Origin: Sclerurus mexicanus
Lineage: Eukaryota; Chordata; Aves; Passeriformes; Furnariidae
Direction: 5' to 3'
Assembly (NCBI GenBank): GCA_013396755.1
Contig: VWZF01002475.1
Coordinates: 186,001-250,000, forward strand
Length of the DNA stretch: 64,000 nt
Within the stretch, counting starts at the first letter, position 1, and the number at the start of each line of letters is the position of its first letter. The notes under the pieces were generated by a model. It had not been told where the DNA came from. It saw only the letters and a program-made list of their open reading frames with translations, and did not search any database. Both the position numbers and the translations under genes were made by a program. This document shows positions 25,601-37,600 of this stretch, in pieces.

Positions 25601-28600
25601 GCTCACACACAGCATCAAAATATGTTTGACAGGATTGAGCAAGAAGTACAGTGGAAAAATTTACACCAGCGAATTACCACCAAAATACAGATAAACCAAA
25701 CACGTAGGAAAATAGTGAAACCAAGCATTAATATATATTTTTTTCTTTCTAATAAGAGAAAAAATCCTTTCCATCTCTGATTTTCATAATCAAGTTAATC
25801 CTACCTATTTCCTTGTACATCACATAAATGGGTTAATAAAATACTGAATATTTAGGAAATTAGTTTGTGTCACGTTCCTTCTTTTGCATAAAGTTGGGGA
25901 CGGGAGGAAACTAGAAAAATGAAAGTAAAAATTTTACTGCATGAGGTCTTCTAATGAACTTTATTAAGGTATATCAAACATAGCAAAAGAACATATTAAA
26001 GCATCTGGCATGTGTTTGGGATTGCTCTGAAAGCGGTGTGATGCATCCATCCCCATCAGCTCCATGGGAAGCGGCTGCAGAGCATTCAAGACACACGACC
26101 AGGTGAAGCTGGCGTTGCATAAATACAGTTTTGCATGAAGTACCAAATGTTGGCTCCATTAGGGACAATGATACTTGCAGTCCTAATCCTGAGTGAAAGC
26201 CTTTTTCCTCATTAGGTACCTCCATAAATAGTGCATGGCACTGGCTATTGACTGTCATAAGCTATGTGTCAAATTGTCAGACGTGCTTCTAAAACATCCC
26301 CCGCTCCATCCTCAACAGGGAAATATGCGTTTATTTGGGCATTGCTTGTCGTCTGCTGAGATTTGGTTATTTGTTTACCTATTTTCAGATAATTCCATGG
26401 ATATTTCGTCAGCTTCGATGTCAAATTCTTTTTTTCTTGAGATTTTGTTTCTCACAGTTCGTATAAGAACTATCTGCATTCAAAGATGTCATGAAATTTT
26501 TTCTGTATCGAATTAAACTGCTTTTTATCAGTTGATTGTACTTTCAGATCTTGAAGTCAGATATTTTTGTCGTTCTTTGCATTCAGTTTTGAGTTAAGGA
26601 CTTTTAAATATGAAAGATGTATACACACTGCTTTCTGAGAGTGAAATTATGCAGTAAATTATGTAGTGTCCACTATGGTACATTTTAAGTAGGCCCTTAC
26701 AAAATGGCTTGTACTTACATAAGATACAGGGGCTACAGCATATTTATTAAGACTCTTCAACTCTGTATGAAACTGGAGCAGTCAGAAGTAATGGTGTCTG
26801 CTGAAAGATTCTTTATCATATGAATTTACTTTTAGTCATCTATTATTTATTTCAGCTATTTCATATGCCATTATAATAAATATTATGACAGAGAAAGCTT
26901 TTATGCTTCAACTTATTGTACTGCTCTTCACTTCCTTGCAATCCTTCAGGAAAATGTAGCTATGCTTTACCTATATTTAACGTAAATCATCACTTACATT
27001 TGAATGAAAAATTCACTATGAAAAAAGGCTCCTTCTTCAATACCAAGACACAAATGCACAATCATGTTTACTGCCAAACTACTCTACCATGCAGTGTTCA
27101 TTTTTAAACAATTTTTAAGCTGTAAAGTGAATACATTGCATATAGTGAAATAGCTGGCTTTCTGGGTGCTTTCACTTTTGTGTTAGTTTCTGGCTCAATA
27201 AGCATTTTTCTAGCATGAGTGCAAAGTATAGCCAATTGCACTTAAGCATTTTTAATACTTTTGCTCCAATAGGGAGCAGCTTACATTCAAAACTGAACAA
27301 ACTGTTTTCTGGTGTTTTGTAGAGTAATGAAACTTTCCTGGAAATAGTGATAAAATGCCTTTAGAACTGGGCATGAAATTGTGAAATACAAGATATTTTT
27401 TTTTTCTTTGCTCCTTTCAAAACGTTATTATGTTTGGTTTAAAAGACAGCTTGTTAGGAACTGGAGAACGAGCCACCTTCAGCTGCTTCTTCAAAGACAG
27501 AACGTCATTGCCTGGACATTGTTAGCCTTGAACTGCTCATTGGGCTTCAGGAAACACAAATACACCATGCCAAACTCACCGTCTCTGTTGGTCCTGGCTG
27601 ACCTTGTTTTCACAGGGTTCTGTACACACTAGGGGTGCATCCACCTCTTGTGTCTGTTCTCCTTTGGCCAGTTTGCAAAGCTGGCCTGAGTCGAGTCATG
27701 AAATGGGTTTTGGATGCAGTTGGGGTACTTGTCCTGGGGATCTGCAGCAAGGGCACCAGTTCATTTGGCAAGGCTTTCAACAGTGCCACACAGTAATGAT
27801 CATGTGATTTAGAAAGGAGCTCTTTAAATTATGCTGCACTCATTCTATGATCCAGCTTCCCCTTAAATGATGTAATTGAAAATAAAGTAGTAGAGGGAGC
27901 ATTAATATCTTTTGTCAATTTAATTTTTAAAATTCTGGAGTTTCCTGCCTTAGTGCATTGATTTTACGATGTCAGCTTAAAGGCTGTCTCCTGTATTTGG
28001 GAAAGTGGCAAGTCTCATTTAAGATTTCACAACGTAAAATGAGGCATAATTCAGTACTGAAAACATGTGAAGTGAAATGGTGAGAGACATCAGCATAATA
28101 CAATTATGACACATTCGATCAGGATTTGCAGCATACCATTAACAATCAGTTCTGACTGCAGAGTACAATTACAGTTAAGATGCCTTTTAGCAAAAAAATG
28201 TTCTTTAGTTTTATTTTTTATTAAAAAACCCCCATGCTTTTCTGTACATGCCACAATATGACACCTAGGCTCCTAGGAAAAGAGGGAAAACATTGTAACA
28301 AAGGTAATACTGAGCTACTATAAGAAAACAAACATAAAACCTTCAGCTTGTCATTGATTAGAGATATTCTCTACATTATTAAGAGCATACCTTGCAAGTA
28401 TATTGCCTTATTCATAGCTTTTTTTAAAAGACATTGTGACACAGAAGTAAGAGTGCGAAAATTTGGAATAAAAATGAGTTGCAACTAAAGGTTTAGCATT
28501 TCACATCCTCAAACTGTTGTAGGACTTGGTGGTCTACAGAATACCTCTGTGGGGTAATTGGTGCTGGGATCTCAGTTGACAAGGGAGAATCTGAAACAAA

Positions 28601-30695
28601 AAAGTTGGAGAACTTGCCTAAGCTCCTGGTTGGTTAAGCTGATTTCTTCCCCAGTTGTGTCTGGAGAAAAAACTTACACTTGGCTCCTGCTTGCCTTCAG
28701 AGGCTGAGGTGGCAGGTTCTGAGCTGGGTGCTTTGGATGTCATGTACTCCACTTTTTCCTGCCAGGAAAACAAAGTAAATGGGCATGTCTGTGCTCAGGA
28801 TGTACCTTGTGTGCATATGAAGGAAATAATGGCTGCTACTATCAGTATTTTGAAAAGAAAAAGCAGGGAGAAAGTTGAAAAAAATGACAGTTTTTTAATT
28901 TCTGATTTTTACATTTCAAATATATTCATTCACAAATCCAATCTGAGCCCGTTTAACTTCTATTTCAGAAAGTATTTTGGAGGCTTCATACTTCTTTTTT
29001 CCTTTGGACTTGAAGTACAGACACCTCTCTTCTGTTCTTGGAATCAGTAGCAGCAGCCTCATGCACGACACCAAGAGGAAAAGGATCACCTGAGTGATAT
29101 CATGTGAACTTGAGTCTGTGTCCCCAAGGGGACAGCAGCTAACAGCTTGTGGTGTAGTCTGTTGAACTACTTGATTATTATGGTTTTTGACCCCCTTATG
29201 TCCCGATATTTATAGCATTCTTGTCCTTTTACCCTTGGGAGAGACAGGAGAATGTTTCAACTGAGGAAAGCAGAAGCAAAGTAAATCCACTTCTGTAACA
29301 CCACTTTTGTAAGAAGTAAACAGCTTTGAACTGTGCAGTTGAAGAGAAATTGTTCTGGAGTTGTATTGCATAATGCAAGGCAGCATCATCTTTCTCAAGT
29401 CTCTGACCATCAAAGAGAAGAAAATATTTACCCAGTGGGGCAAAATGAATTCCAGAATGATGTGCATCTTGTGAGGGTAAAAAAAATCTCTCTGGGGCAA
29501 AGTTTGGTTTAGCATTTTCAGTCTCCATCAATTGATACTTCCTATGGAGCCTGAACCTGTTGAAATTTTAATTGTATTTATTTTGCTGTTCTGATAAGTC
29601 TGGCTGGAATGGGACAAAAGAAATTTGAGTGATATTCTGTTTATACCAAACCTGTAAGGTAGTTGTAGTGGGCAGAATGGGTACTAGTAAAATAGAAAAC
29701 AGATGTAGGGAGAAAAGCACCAGATGTAATGAAACTGGGAGATCAGATGAATCCCTTGAGCTTGGGAGACAATGGGAGCACTCTTCCCAGCTGCCTTCTG
29801 CGCTGACATGTGTGCTGCTTCCTTTCTGTTCCTTCAGCAATGTTCCCTGTCATTGAGCAACGATTGTGGTATATCCTTGTAATCCCAGCAGATCCTCTGT
29901 TGCACTGTGGTGCTCACAAAGCTCCTCTTGCCTCCCCCCCACATGCTGCTTTCATTGCACAGTGCTGCTGCATCTGCTCCATCTTCACTTTGCCTTTTCT
30001 TTTAGTGCTGCCCATGTCCAGTCTGAGCCATGACTGTTACAGAGAGGTGTAGGGAGCATGTTGGGAGTACATGAAGTGTCCCTCTAAGGTTTGGGGTTTT
30101 TTTGCCAAATAAGCTAAGCAGAGTGGGCTGAAATTTGACATTTTTAGGTTTTGGGAGAGTACAGGTCTTTTGCCAGCTTTCTGTTATGTGCCAGAGAGTT
30201 TATGTGGTGTTGAGCAGCAGCAAGTCTGAAAGTAAGGGTAAGCATAAATACACATGTTCCTAATTCCTTTGGGGGTCTGTCTGAGTTATATGTCATGACA
30301 GTTGGTATTTTGCAGTGGATCAGAGATGTCTTAAAGAGTAGCATTTGTGGAAGAACAAAAGACAACCGCTGGATGTTGAGTGCAGGCTCACAGCTGGAAG
30401 GAAAGCTGGTTCAGAACTCTGGTTTGAGAGAACCACTGACTGCTCTTTTAATGACTTTCACTTTAGTGGCTGCAATGAAAATAGACTTTTGGTTCATTTT
30501 GTTCTGAGATTTGGAGTACAAGTGTTTCAAAAGGTCTGGGAACAGAAATCTTAAAGCTGAAAATATTGAGAAGAGTTATTTTGGTGGTGCTTAAGGTTAA
30601 CTTAACATTGAGGTTAACCTATTGTTTTGCCGAATAACGTCCTCTTCTAGGTTGAAAGCTGGCTTTAAATACATTTACGATTTCTTTTGAAGACA

Positions 30696-30886
30696 CAGAA
30701 TCATGGAATGGTTTGAGTTGGACCTTGAAGCTCATCTTGTTCCAACGCTCTGCCATGGGCAGGAATACCTTTCCCTATCCCAGGTTGCTCAGAGTCCCAT
30801 CCTGGCCTTGGACACTTCCAGGGATGGGGTGGCCACAGCTCCTCTGGACAACCTGTGCCCGGCCCTCCCCACCCTCGCAGCGGAAG
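30696..30886 (-). mobile_element. CR1 LINE fragment abutting an LTR
   Basis: This minus-strand CR1 3' fragment of about 190 bp opens with AGAATCATGGAATGG and runs through the 'ccatgggcagg', 'caggttgctcagag', 'cttccagggatgg' and 'acctgtgccc' blocks. The CR1 similarity ends abruptly at 'gcagcggaag', where the consensus would continue into 'aatttcttcc'. About 8 bp later the LTR begins. CR1 sequence does not resume on the far side of the LTR, so either the CR1 was truncated here already or the insertion was accompanied by a deletion. Confidence 0.9.
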
Positions 30887-30967
30887 TACATACATGTTAT
30901 GTGACGAGGCTCTTCGAGGGTAAGAAGGAGAGGCACACTCCAGGCAGGGCTATGATGGAATGGCCCA

Positions 30968-30973
30968 TTTATT
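30968..30973 (-). terminator. AATAAA polyadenylation signal of the LTR
   Basis: AATAAA reads on the minus strand about 20 bp downstream of the TATA box, consistent with the U3/R border of a short-R avian LTR. Because it is antisense to WWOX, it should not truncate the WWOX transcript. Confidence 0.5.
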
Positions 30974-30987
30974 AACACGGCACTGGC

Positions 30988-30996
30988 TTATATAAG
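30988..30996 (-). promoter_or_regulatory. TATA box of the LTR
   Basis: The palindromic CTTATATAAG lies on the minus strand, about 100 bp from the inner LTR end, at the expected place between the CArG/CCAAT region and AATAAA. Transcription from it would run antisense to WWOX, into intron 5. Activity is inferred, not seen. Confidence 0.6.
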
Positions 30997-31054
30997 GGCA
31001 GCACGGAACTTTCCGGAAAGACGGTTGAACTCGGGAGGAGCATCAAATCCTCCT

Positions 31055-31124
31055 CCATAAAAGGAAAGCCGGGGGAGGATCACAACCATAAAGGGTAAAC
31101 GAGGGTGGAGAGAACCATATAAGG
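31055..31124 (-). promoter_or_regulatory. Three CArG-type (SRF) boxes in the LTR U3
   Basis: On the + strand these read CCATAAAAGG (31055-31064), CCATAAAGGG (31086-31095) and CCATATAAGG (31115-31124). The first and third fit CC(A/T)6GG exactly; the second has one mismatch. Spacing is about 30 bp, or roughly three helical turns. CArG boxes bound by serum response factor are an established part of the Rous sarcoma virus LTR enhancer, so this arrangement supports a retroviral U3. Confidence 0.6.
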
Positions 31125-31149
31125 AAAGGCTCCACTGTGAGAGATCTGA

Positions 31150-31154
31150 CCAAT
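31150..31154 (+). promoter_or_regulatory. CCAAT box of the LTR (inverted relative to the LTR)
   Basis: GACCAATCAG on the + strand (ATTGG on the LTR sense strand) matches the extended NF-Y consensus. It lies 25 bp upstream of the CArG cluster and about 160 bp upstream of TATA in LTR orientation. Confidence 0.5.
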
Positions 31155-31948
31155 CAGGGAGCGGGGACAACGTGAGGGGCAAAACCAAACTCCATTTTGT
31201 AGAGCACGCAATAACGATATTTAACTTCACAATGGTGAATTTATAAACTAGGAAACCCATAATAACCCGATATACTGCTATAAACCTTCTCTTATCTGAA
31301 ACAGCTCTTGCTTGTAGCTCTCTTTCTTGACACTCGGTCTTGTCAAACAGTTCCATGGTCTTTCTTCCATTTGGCGTAATTTCCTACTCCTACGGTTATG
31401 CACTGGTAAACTCTTATTGTGTGAAAACCTGTGTAGGTTGATCAGTTATTTTCTCTAGTCATTTTATACTGTCTTTTATATCACCTACGCACAATAGTTT
31501 GTTTTGAATTAATATATTCAAGTCTGAAGTTAACTGTTTTCATAGCCTATTTACTGAGTCTTTTCCGATTGGTATGATATGTAAAAAATAGCATGTGTCG
31601 AGAATAACGCTTACTCTACTTTTTATTCCGTGAGTTACATAAGTTTCACCAGCAAAATGGAAGCAAAAAGATACCTTATTAACCTTAACACTGCCTTGTG
31701 TCGACTCATTGCATTGTATAAAGCTGTGCATTACATAGTGTATGTTTTTAGCAGAACCACCAAATCACAAGGCTACTTTTGCCACTAAATGTTGTGTTCA
31801 TCCATTCCTTTTGATGATTTGTATTCACTTTGGGGTTATAATGTTAAACAAGGGAATCAGACAAGTTTCATAACACATTTACTGTAACATGATACTATGA
31901 ACTAAGCATGCTGTTATTTATCTTTTTTTATATTTTCTCTTGTTCCAG

Positions 31949-32037
31949 CATAAAGCCAAGGTAGAAGCAATGACCTTAGACCTTGCTTCTCTTCAGAGTG
32001 TGCAGCATTTTGCTGAAGCATTCAAATCCAAGAATCT
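31949..32037 (+). CDS. WWOX: WWOX exon 6 (internal coding exon)
   Basis: This 89-bp exon starts after a pyrimidine-rich acceptor ending TTCCAG and stops before a GTAAGT donor. It opens in phase 0 with codon His173 (human numbering) and ends after two bases of codon 202. The 29 complete residues contain VEAMTLDLASLQSVQHFAEA, which I recognise as the WWOX short-chain dehydrogenase region just after the cofactor-binding beta strands. The T-x-D-L element (Thr181 to Leu184) is the usual SDR strand contacting the adenine of the dinucleotide. WWOX is a cytoplasmic and mitochondrial tumour suppressor with two N-terminal WW domains and this oxidoreductase domain. Length and phase equal human exon 6. 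Compared with the human protein as I remember it, Ser186 and Gln188 replace Leu and Arg. No stop or frameshift is present. An antisense LTR ends about 650 bp upstream. Confidence 0.96.
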
Positions 32038-34317
32038 GTAAGTACTCAGAAAATTATATGTAATAATTTCTTGTTATTTTAATGTCTTTATCAGCTGAGC
32101 TCAGTTGGCAGAATTCACCATAGCTGGATGGATCAGCAGCTGCAGTTAGTGAATAATCTTTTCACAGGCATTTTTTTCAATGTAAATTAAAGATCATTTG
32201 TTTTCATACTAAAAAAAATAAATAAAATATTACAGATCTTTTATTATTCCATGTGTAGCTCCAGCTTTAAAGGGCTCTTCTGCTTCTGTGGCTATTGAAA
32301 AAGCCCAAAGCTGAACTGCATAAAAAAAAAGCTCAGGCAACTTTTAACAGTTTTGCAGTGGTTTGGAAGAGATCAAGGATGAACAATTAGTGCACTCCTT
32401 GACTTATTTTCTTTTCTAATCTTCTCTTTTTTTTCCTTTTTTAGCAGTCTAAAAAATATAGCCCTATGAGCCAGACAGCTAGATTTTTCAGACCTGTATG
32501 TGAAAGAGTCAATAATAAAAGAAAAAGAGAAAGAGGGTGTGATAATTGTATCACTTAATAGTGGACAAATTTATATGGAAATAATCAGATTAACTTCTGA
32601 ATGGTTTGTTTTATTTAGCTTGAACAGAGCAATGAATCTCTGAGTTGAAGAAATTTGTAATCTTTTAAGTTTCAACTCTTGACAATAAGTTTCACACTTT
32701 GTGCTTTTATCCACAGTTTGACCCATTGGTTGTTGTGAGTATTCAAACTTAGCTTTTTTTCTGAAATTATTTCTGTAACAGATATGCATCTTTCTTCTCG
32801 AGAGAATATGGCCTCTTAGACAGCTTTGAAAATACACTGTCATAGAGAAAACATATAACAAAGAATGTTTTTTTCACTTCTGAAATACTGCCAAAGTTAA
32901 ATCTCACATGGATAGACAGATGACACTTTAGTACTTATAGGTCTTTCAGATTCAAAGAATTGTCAAAACGGACTTCTAACACAAATTCCTTTACTGCCAA
33001 AATCCTTACGATCAATATTTTATTATCATGTCATCTTCATATATTAAAATTTCTTGGAAGACAAATCCTTGCAGTATTGCAGCTTTAATGCGCACCCGGT
33101 TTTGTACTGTAAGAGCAGTAAGTGCTTTAATTTAGCATCTTCATGCTTTTAATATGCTACATTTCTTTAAAAACTATATAGTGCAGTGGAAAGTAAAAAC
33201 CAGCCTTCTTCCAAATGCGGCTCTTAACTCGATTTATGTGTTGTAGATCATATCATGGTCATCCTAGCCAGTCCATTTGGTATGCACGCTTATAAATCCT
33301 TGGAAGTGAACATGCTTAAATCAGCTTTTGCCAGAGAACTTAGAAAATGAGAATATCTAGAATAAGTAAAACCTTTTATTTTTATGTTTTATTTTTGTTT
33401 TGGGTTTCTGTTCTACCAGTGTAGGTCTCAAGCTACATTGTCAGTGATGGACAGGTTTTACTAATCTGTCACTCTCATTTTATTTGGAAAATTTTTAGTA
33501 ATAGACAGCATCTAAAGCCTCTGCCTTGCCTTCAGATATTTCTGTCTCAATTCTGTGCTCAGATGTGCCTGTGTCTGGCAGGAATACTCTAAGCACTGTA
33601 GGAAAGTCTAAGTGCTGTATCTGTTTTGAGATTTGTGGGGTTTTGACCAAAATGAATTTCCAGTTATGTTTTGTTTAAAGTCTGAGGCTGGATGGAAACC
33701 AGACCCCACACACTGCCTGTAGCAGAGGACCTTTTATCTGATACAGATACAGAAGACTTACCTTACAATCATCTGCACTGGCAGAAGAATGCACTGGAAG
33801 ACCTACTAGGTCTTATGGCCTCTGATTCTTTGTGATTTAACTATGTCTGGATAAGGTCAGAAAAGCAATTATATGGCAGCAGCATCTTATTACTACAATG
33901 CTGGGCCTGTGTGTTTTCCAGCACTAATGTGCACTAATGACTTTTGTCTCTTCGTTTATTTGCGTTGCTGCAAAGTGTCCAGAGGCTTTTGTCACATTGG
34001 TGATTCCTTTGCACTAGTGGCTTTGTGAGCAATTGAAAGGAATCTCACAGGCTTCAGGGACACACTGAGCCTTATTCTTTGTGCTTTGGCCAGTTTGGTC
34101 AGTTGGCAGCCCAACTTTCTTAAAAGGAGTTGATATCCCTGGTCTCGTGGACCTGTAGGAGGAAGCATATTGTGATATAGTCGCCCCCATTCCCATGAGG
34201 TGTCTGTCACTCCTGTTAAAGGGCATAGGAAATACATTAAAAGCATAGAGTTTTCTTTCTTACAAAGTTTCTTATGAATTTCTTAAAAATAAAGTAGTGG
34301 GAAAAGCAAAGAAAATG

Positions 34318-34359
34318 TTGGGGGGTTTTTTGTTTTGGGTTTTTTTGGGTTTTTTTTTT
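34318..34359 (+). repeat. T/G-rich low-complexity tract
   Basis: G6 T6 G T4 G3 T7 G3 T10 on the + strand: a GGGTTTT-like low-complexity run with three G-blocks. It has too few G-blocks for a standard quadruplex on its own. Confidence 0.8.
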
Positions 34360-34590
34360 GAAACAAAACTATCGTTTGAGTTCTGAGTCGTATAGATCTT
34401 GGTTTCTGGGAAAAACTACAATAATTTTTAAGTGTGAAGGAGAAATTCCGTATATTAACACGCATTTTCATAAAGAACTGCATTTTATTTCTCACAGCAC
34501 TTTATGTGAAGAGTATTCAGTGGTGAACATCTTAAACTTCTCTGTGTAAATTATTCGCTGCTCAATTTCTCCAGTCCACTCTTGGTTTCT

Positions 34591-34636
34591 GGGACACTTT
34601 GGTATTCTCCAGAGGGACACTTTGGTATTCTCCAGA
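34591..34636 (+). repeat. Perfect 23-bp tandem duplication
   Basis: Two identical, adjacent 23-bp units, each beginning GGGACACTTTGG and ending TTCTCCAGA, occupy 34591-34613 and 34614-34636. There is no third copy. The lack of any difference indicates a recent duplication, and the locus is likely to vary between individuals. Confidence 0.95.
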
Positions 34637-37600
34637 ATCTGTTGGTCTTGGTGACATCTGACCTAAACAACTAAAAATTTATAAAATAGAGAATAGATAG
34701 GCATGCCTTCTGAAATTCTGCTTTTCTGTGACACTTCTTGGCTCAGGGTGCTATTTTTTTGTCAGCAGATATCAGGGTGTACTCACAGTCACATCACAGC
34801 CTGGGAGCCTGTTATTCCCTGGATGAGAGCAACTGGAAAATACTCTTCAAGTCTGTGCTTCCAGGTCTATTCCTAGATGAGAAAACTAAAATGGAACTTC
34901 TCCAGAAAAAGGATCCTTAAATTTCATTGAGTTAAAACATCAAAACCTCTTGCAGCTGGGGAAGGTGGTGGTGGTGGGATTGCAGGGAGCAGAGGGCAAA
35001 TCTCTGAAATGGTGAATCTCCCGCCTTAATCAAATAACTTGCAGAGAAAAAGCCTCCTTGAATGTGCTTGGGAATCTGAGAGATTGTGGAAACTAGGTGA
35101 AGAATGAAGAAATGCCATCCTTTGCACAGCAGGAATTTAACGGGGCTGGTTGCATACAAAAAACAAAGGAAACAACAGAGGGAGCCATGAGAAAAACATA
35201 AATAATAAACGGGGGGAAAGAGTTCCTCTGAAAAGAAATATTTAATAAGAATTGGAGTAGTAATTTAGAGCTAAGATGCCTTCCTTGCTTGAAAGTAAAA
35301 GTCAGATGATTCATCTTCAAGTTACCATTCTTCTGAGATTGGATAGGGATCTTTTATTCCTATTTGGATTTGTTAGGTGTTACAGCCTTGTCCACAGATA
35401 AAATTTGAGCTCAGAGTATATAAATACTGGTAAGTTATGCTGTATTCCTCTAAATATATTCTAGAAAATCCTTCATCCTCACAGAAAAAAAATGATTTTT
35501 TTGTTTGCATTATCTGTACTCTTGAGTTGATACAGCTGTTTCTCTTTCTGAGACTTTTTTTATCCATGCAGTTTCAAATAAAGCTTTGGGGAGAAGGGTT
35601 TTTCAGATTATTTTAGATCCTGCAGTTCTGTGATTGCAGCACTTAAACTTTCCTTGTGGGCAGGACAGTGTTCTCCACTTTTAATTTCTCTCACAGTTAG
35701 AAAAATTCTGTGGGCAGAATAAACTAAACATGGTGACTTAGTTTGGTCTCCCAAAGTCATCTCTGGGAGAAGACAGAATAAAACAGTATTACTGCTTAAT
35801 GTTTGATCTACCTCTTCATTGTAGCACAGCCTGAGCACAGTGTGACATAAATAAACACATAAAATGCATAAATACATAAAATGGGGGTCCAATAAAAAAA
35901 GGGCTCAGGGATTTCCAGCACAGGTTTCTTTTTTGAGAAAGCCAGCTGTCTTTTAGTGTTTTAATATTTCTGGCTTGTTTTCTGCAGATACATTTCCCAC
36001 TGGATATTTCTACCATAAGTGAGTGAACCCCATCTTTCTTCCTTGTGAAGACAGTGCTAGGGTTAGGATGAGAATAGGAAAAGAGATCTCAGTGCGTTTA
36101 AATGGCTGGATTTGTTCAAGTTACTTCTTATATCTGTATCAAGTCTTTCCCCTCTGCTAGTTTCCAGCTCAGGGAGTTGATTGAATATCTCTGTTATGGA
36201 AAATCAAATAAATGATCTGTTTATAATAATGTTCTGGGCTAAGATGGATTTGGCATTAGCTGATTTTTGTGCAGCTGGAAAGGCAGACCAACCAGTCTTT
36301 CATATTAGGCCTTTGGAACTAAAACACACTGAACTGAATCTCCTGTTCATTGAGTGGGCACAATGTGAGGAATTATGGTTGGTATTAAGCCCCTTTATAG
36401 GCAAAATGACTGCCCTCCTGTGACTGTATGCAACACAGCATTTACATTTAGTCAGTGTCAGTGGTGGATGGTTCAGGGTCTGTAGGGTTGTTATTTGTGT
36501 ACAAGTGTGGGTTTGGGGATGTGGTACTTTGGTATATATTTCTCAGTTTAATCATCACATACTTGACTGGAACTTGCATACTGTAACTGATCTGTCAGTT
36601 CTGAAACTTCCAAAGCAGCAACCTGTTGTCAACACCTACAGCCATGATATCATGGCATTTCCCTGCTCCTCATCATAAGAACACTTCCATGATCAAAACA
36701 GTGAGCAGGCAGAAGTGGTCAGTAAAGTTAAAAATGAAATTTTATGTGCATCTTTAGTTTGGAGTGTTGCATAGTGCCACTTGGTTTGAATTAAAGTTAT
36801 CTTCTGCCAAACAGTAAGACATCAATTTAATGTTCTCAATGTTCGAGGGAAAAAACCCAGAAATTATCCTGAAAAATCTTGAATTACTTCAAGGATATGA
36901 AGCAATGTTTGCCAACAGCTACTAAAAATTTTCTGAATTGGTAACAGTAATTCACAATTATGCAGGACTTCCAGATGTAGATCTTTGCTGCAGTTCTTTC
37001 CTTTACTTTAAAATGGGATTTTTTTGTGTGTGGTAAGAATTGGCATGTGCTGACAGTTTATTCACTTATGCTGTGTGTAGAAATATGGAAAAGACAGCAG
37101 TTATGAATTATGATTCTCCATTTGGAAGTTTAGTCTCTTCTTATTTCCTAAACCAGACCCAAAATGGCCTCTTTAGCAGAGGCCTCAAACTCTCTGAGTA
37201 CATTCATTTTTCATGCTGCAAGCAGAAGTGCACTGAAACCTTGTGGGTGCAATTAAGATTTCAGAGGCTGCTAAAAATTCAATCCAGAATATGACTTTTC
37301 TGCATTTTCATGGATAATAACTGACATACTAAAGGTGTGCTAAGTTACTTTAATTCTAATTGAACCACAATTAAATCATAGATACTGTAGGATAAATTTT
37401 ATGCATATCTGAGAATACATATGTAAAAATGGGATCATTTTAGCAAGTTGTTGCATGCATAACTTAAAAAAATCCAGAAAAAATGAATTTATGATTTAGA
37501 TGAATTGTCAGTGATGCCATTATGTCAAAAAGCTTAATGGCTATGTAGTCAATGTATCTCTGTCAGAGATGATCATTGCCTTGGCATGTTATTTTTCCAA

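Larger units (their letters stand above)
30895..31303 (-). mobile_element. Probable endogenous-retrovirus LTR (solo or partial)
   Basis: On the minus strand this ~409-bp segment has the layout of a retroviral LTR. It starts TGTTTCAG and ends ATAACA, giving TGTT/AACA termini. A CCAAT box, three CArG-type boxes, a TATATAAG box and an AATAAA signal follow in U3-to-R order, and the U5-like remainder is short. Putting AATAAA within about 20 bp of TATA implies a short R region, as in avian alpharetrovirus-type LTRs. It is much richer in CpG and GC than its surroundings, suggesting a fairly recent arrival. No gag, pol or env is adjacent. I do not see a target-site duplication, so the outer boundary near 31303 is uncertain. 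The element sits in antisense orientation in WWOX intron 5. Confidence 0.7.
1..31948 (+). other. WWOX: WWOX intron 5, 3' part (no gene seen)
   Basis: At least 31.9 kb of intron precedes exon 6; its 5' end is not in the window. It is AT-rich and CpG-poor. All open frames are short, lack recognisable domains and show no convincing splice context, so I call no gene. Recognisable contents are MIR-like SINE remnants (3472, 10925 and 15508), a GT-rich tract (2185), two copies of a possible ancient amniote repeat word (the first near 7610, the second in intron 7), CR1 fragments (10271, 16473, 30696), a CpG-rich block (12811-13173), a T9A10 tract (12195) and an LTR (30895). The rest of 17-30.6 kb shows nothing I can name, apart from some unusually GC-balanced stretches (22640-22820, 23200-24000, 26000-26350) that could be conserved non-coding DNA. 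Confidence 0.9.

Noticed and set aside
27700..27790. Possible CR1 ORF2 motif (GKAFNSATQ, compare SKAFDTVSH)
   Set aside because: Only five or six residues are similar and the upstream codons do not match the family, so it is too weak to call.
27838..27852. CATTCTATGATCC resembling a CR1 3' end
   Set aside because: None of the CR1 blocks that should precede it are present.
28655..29050. 131-codon + strand open frame
   Set aside because: No recognisable domain or homology, and the composition follows the local AT-rich intron.
30988..31356. 122-codon open frame on the minus strand
   Set aside because: It runs straight through the LTR promoter elements and beyond the LTR edge, with no recognisable domain. 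It is explained by the GC-rich LTR, not by a gene.
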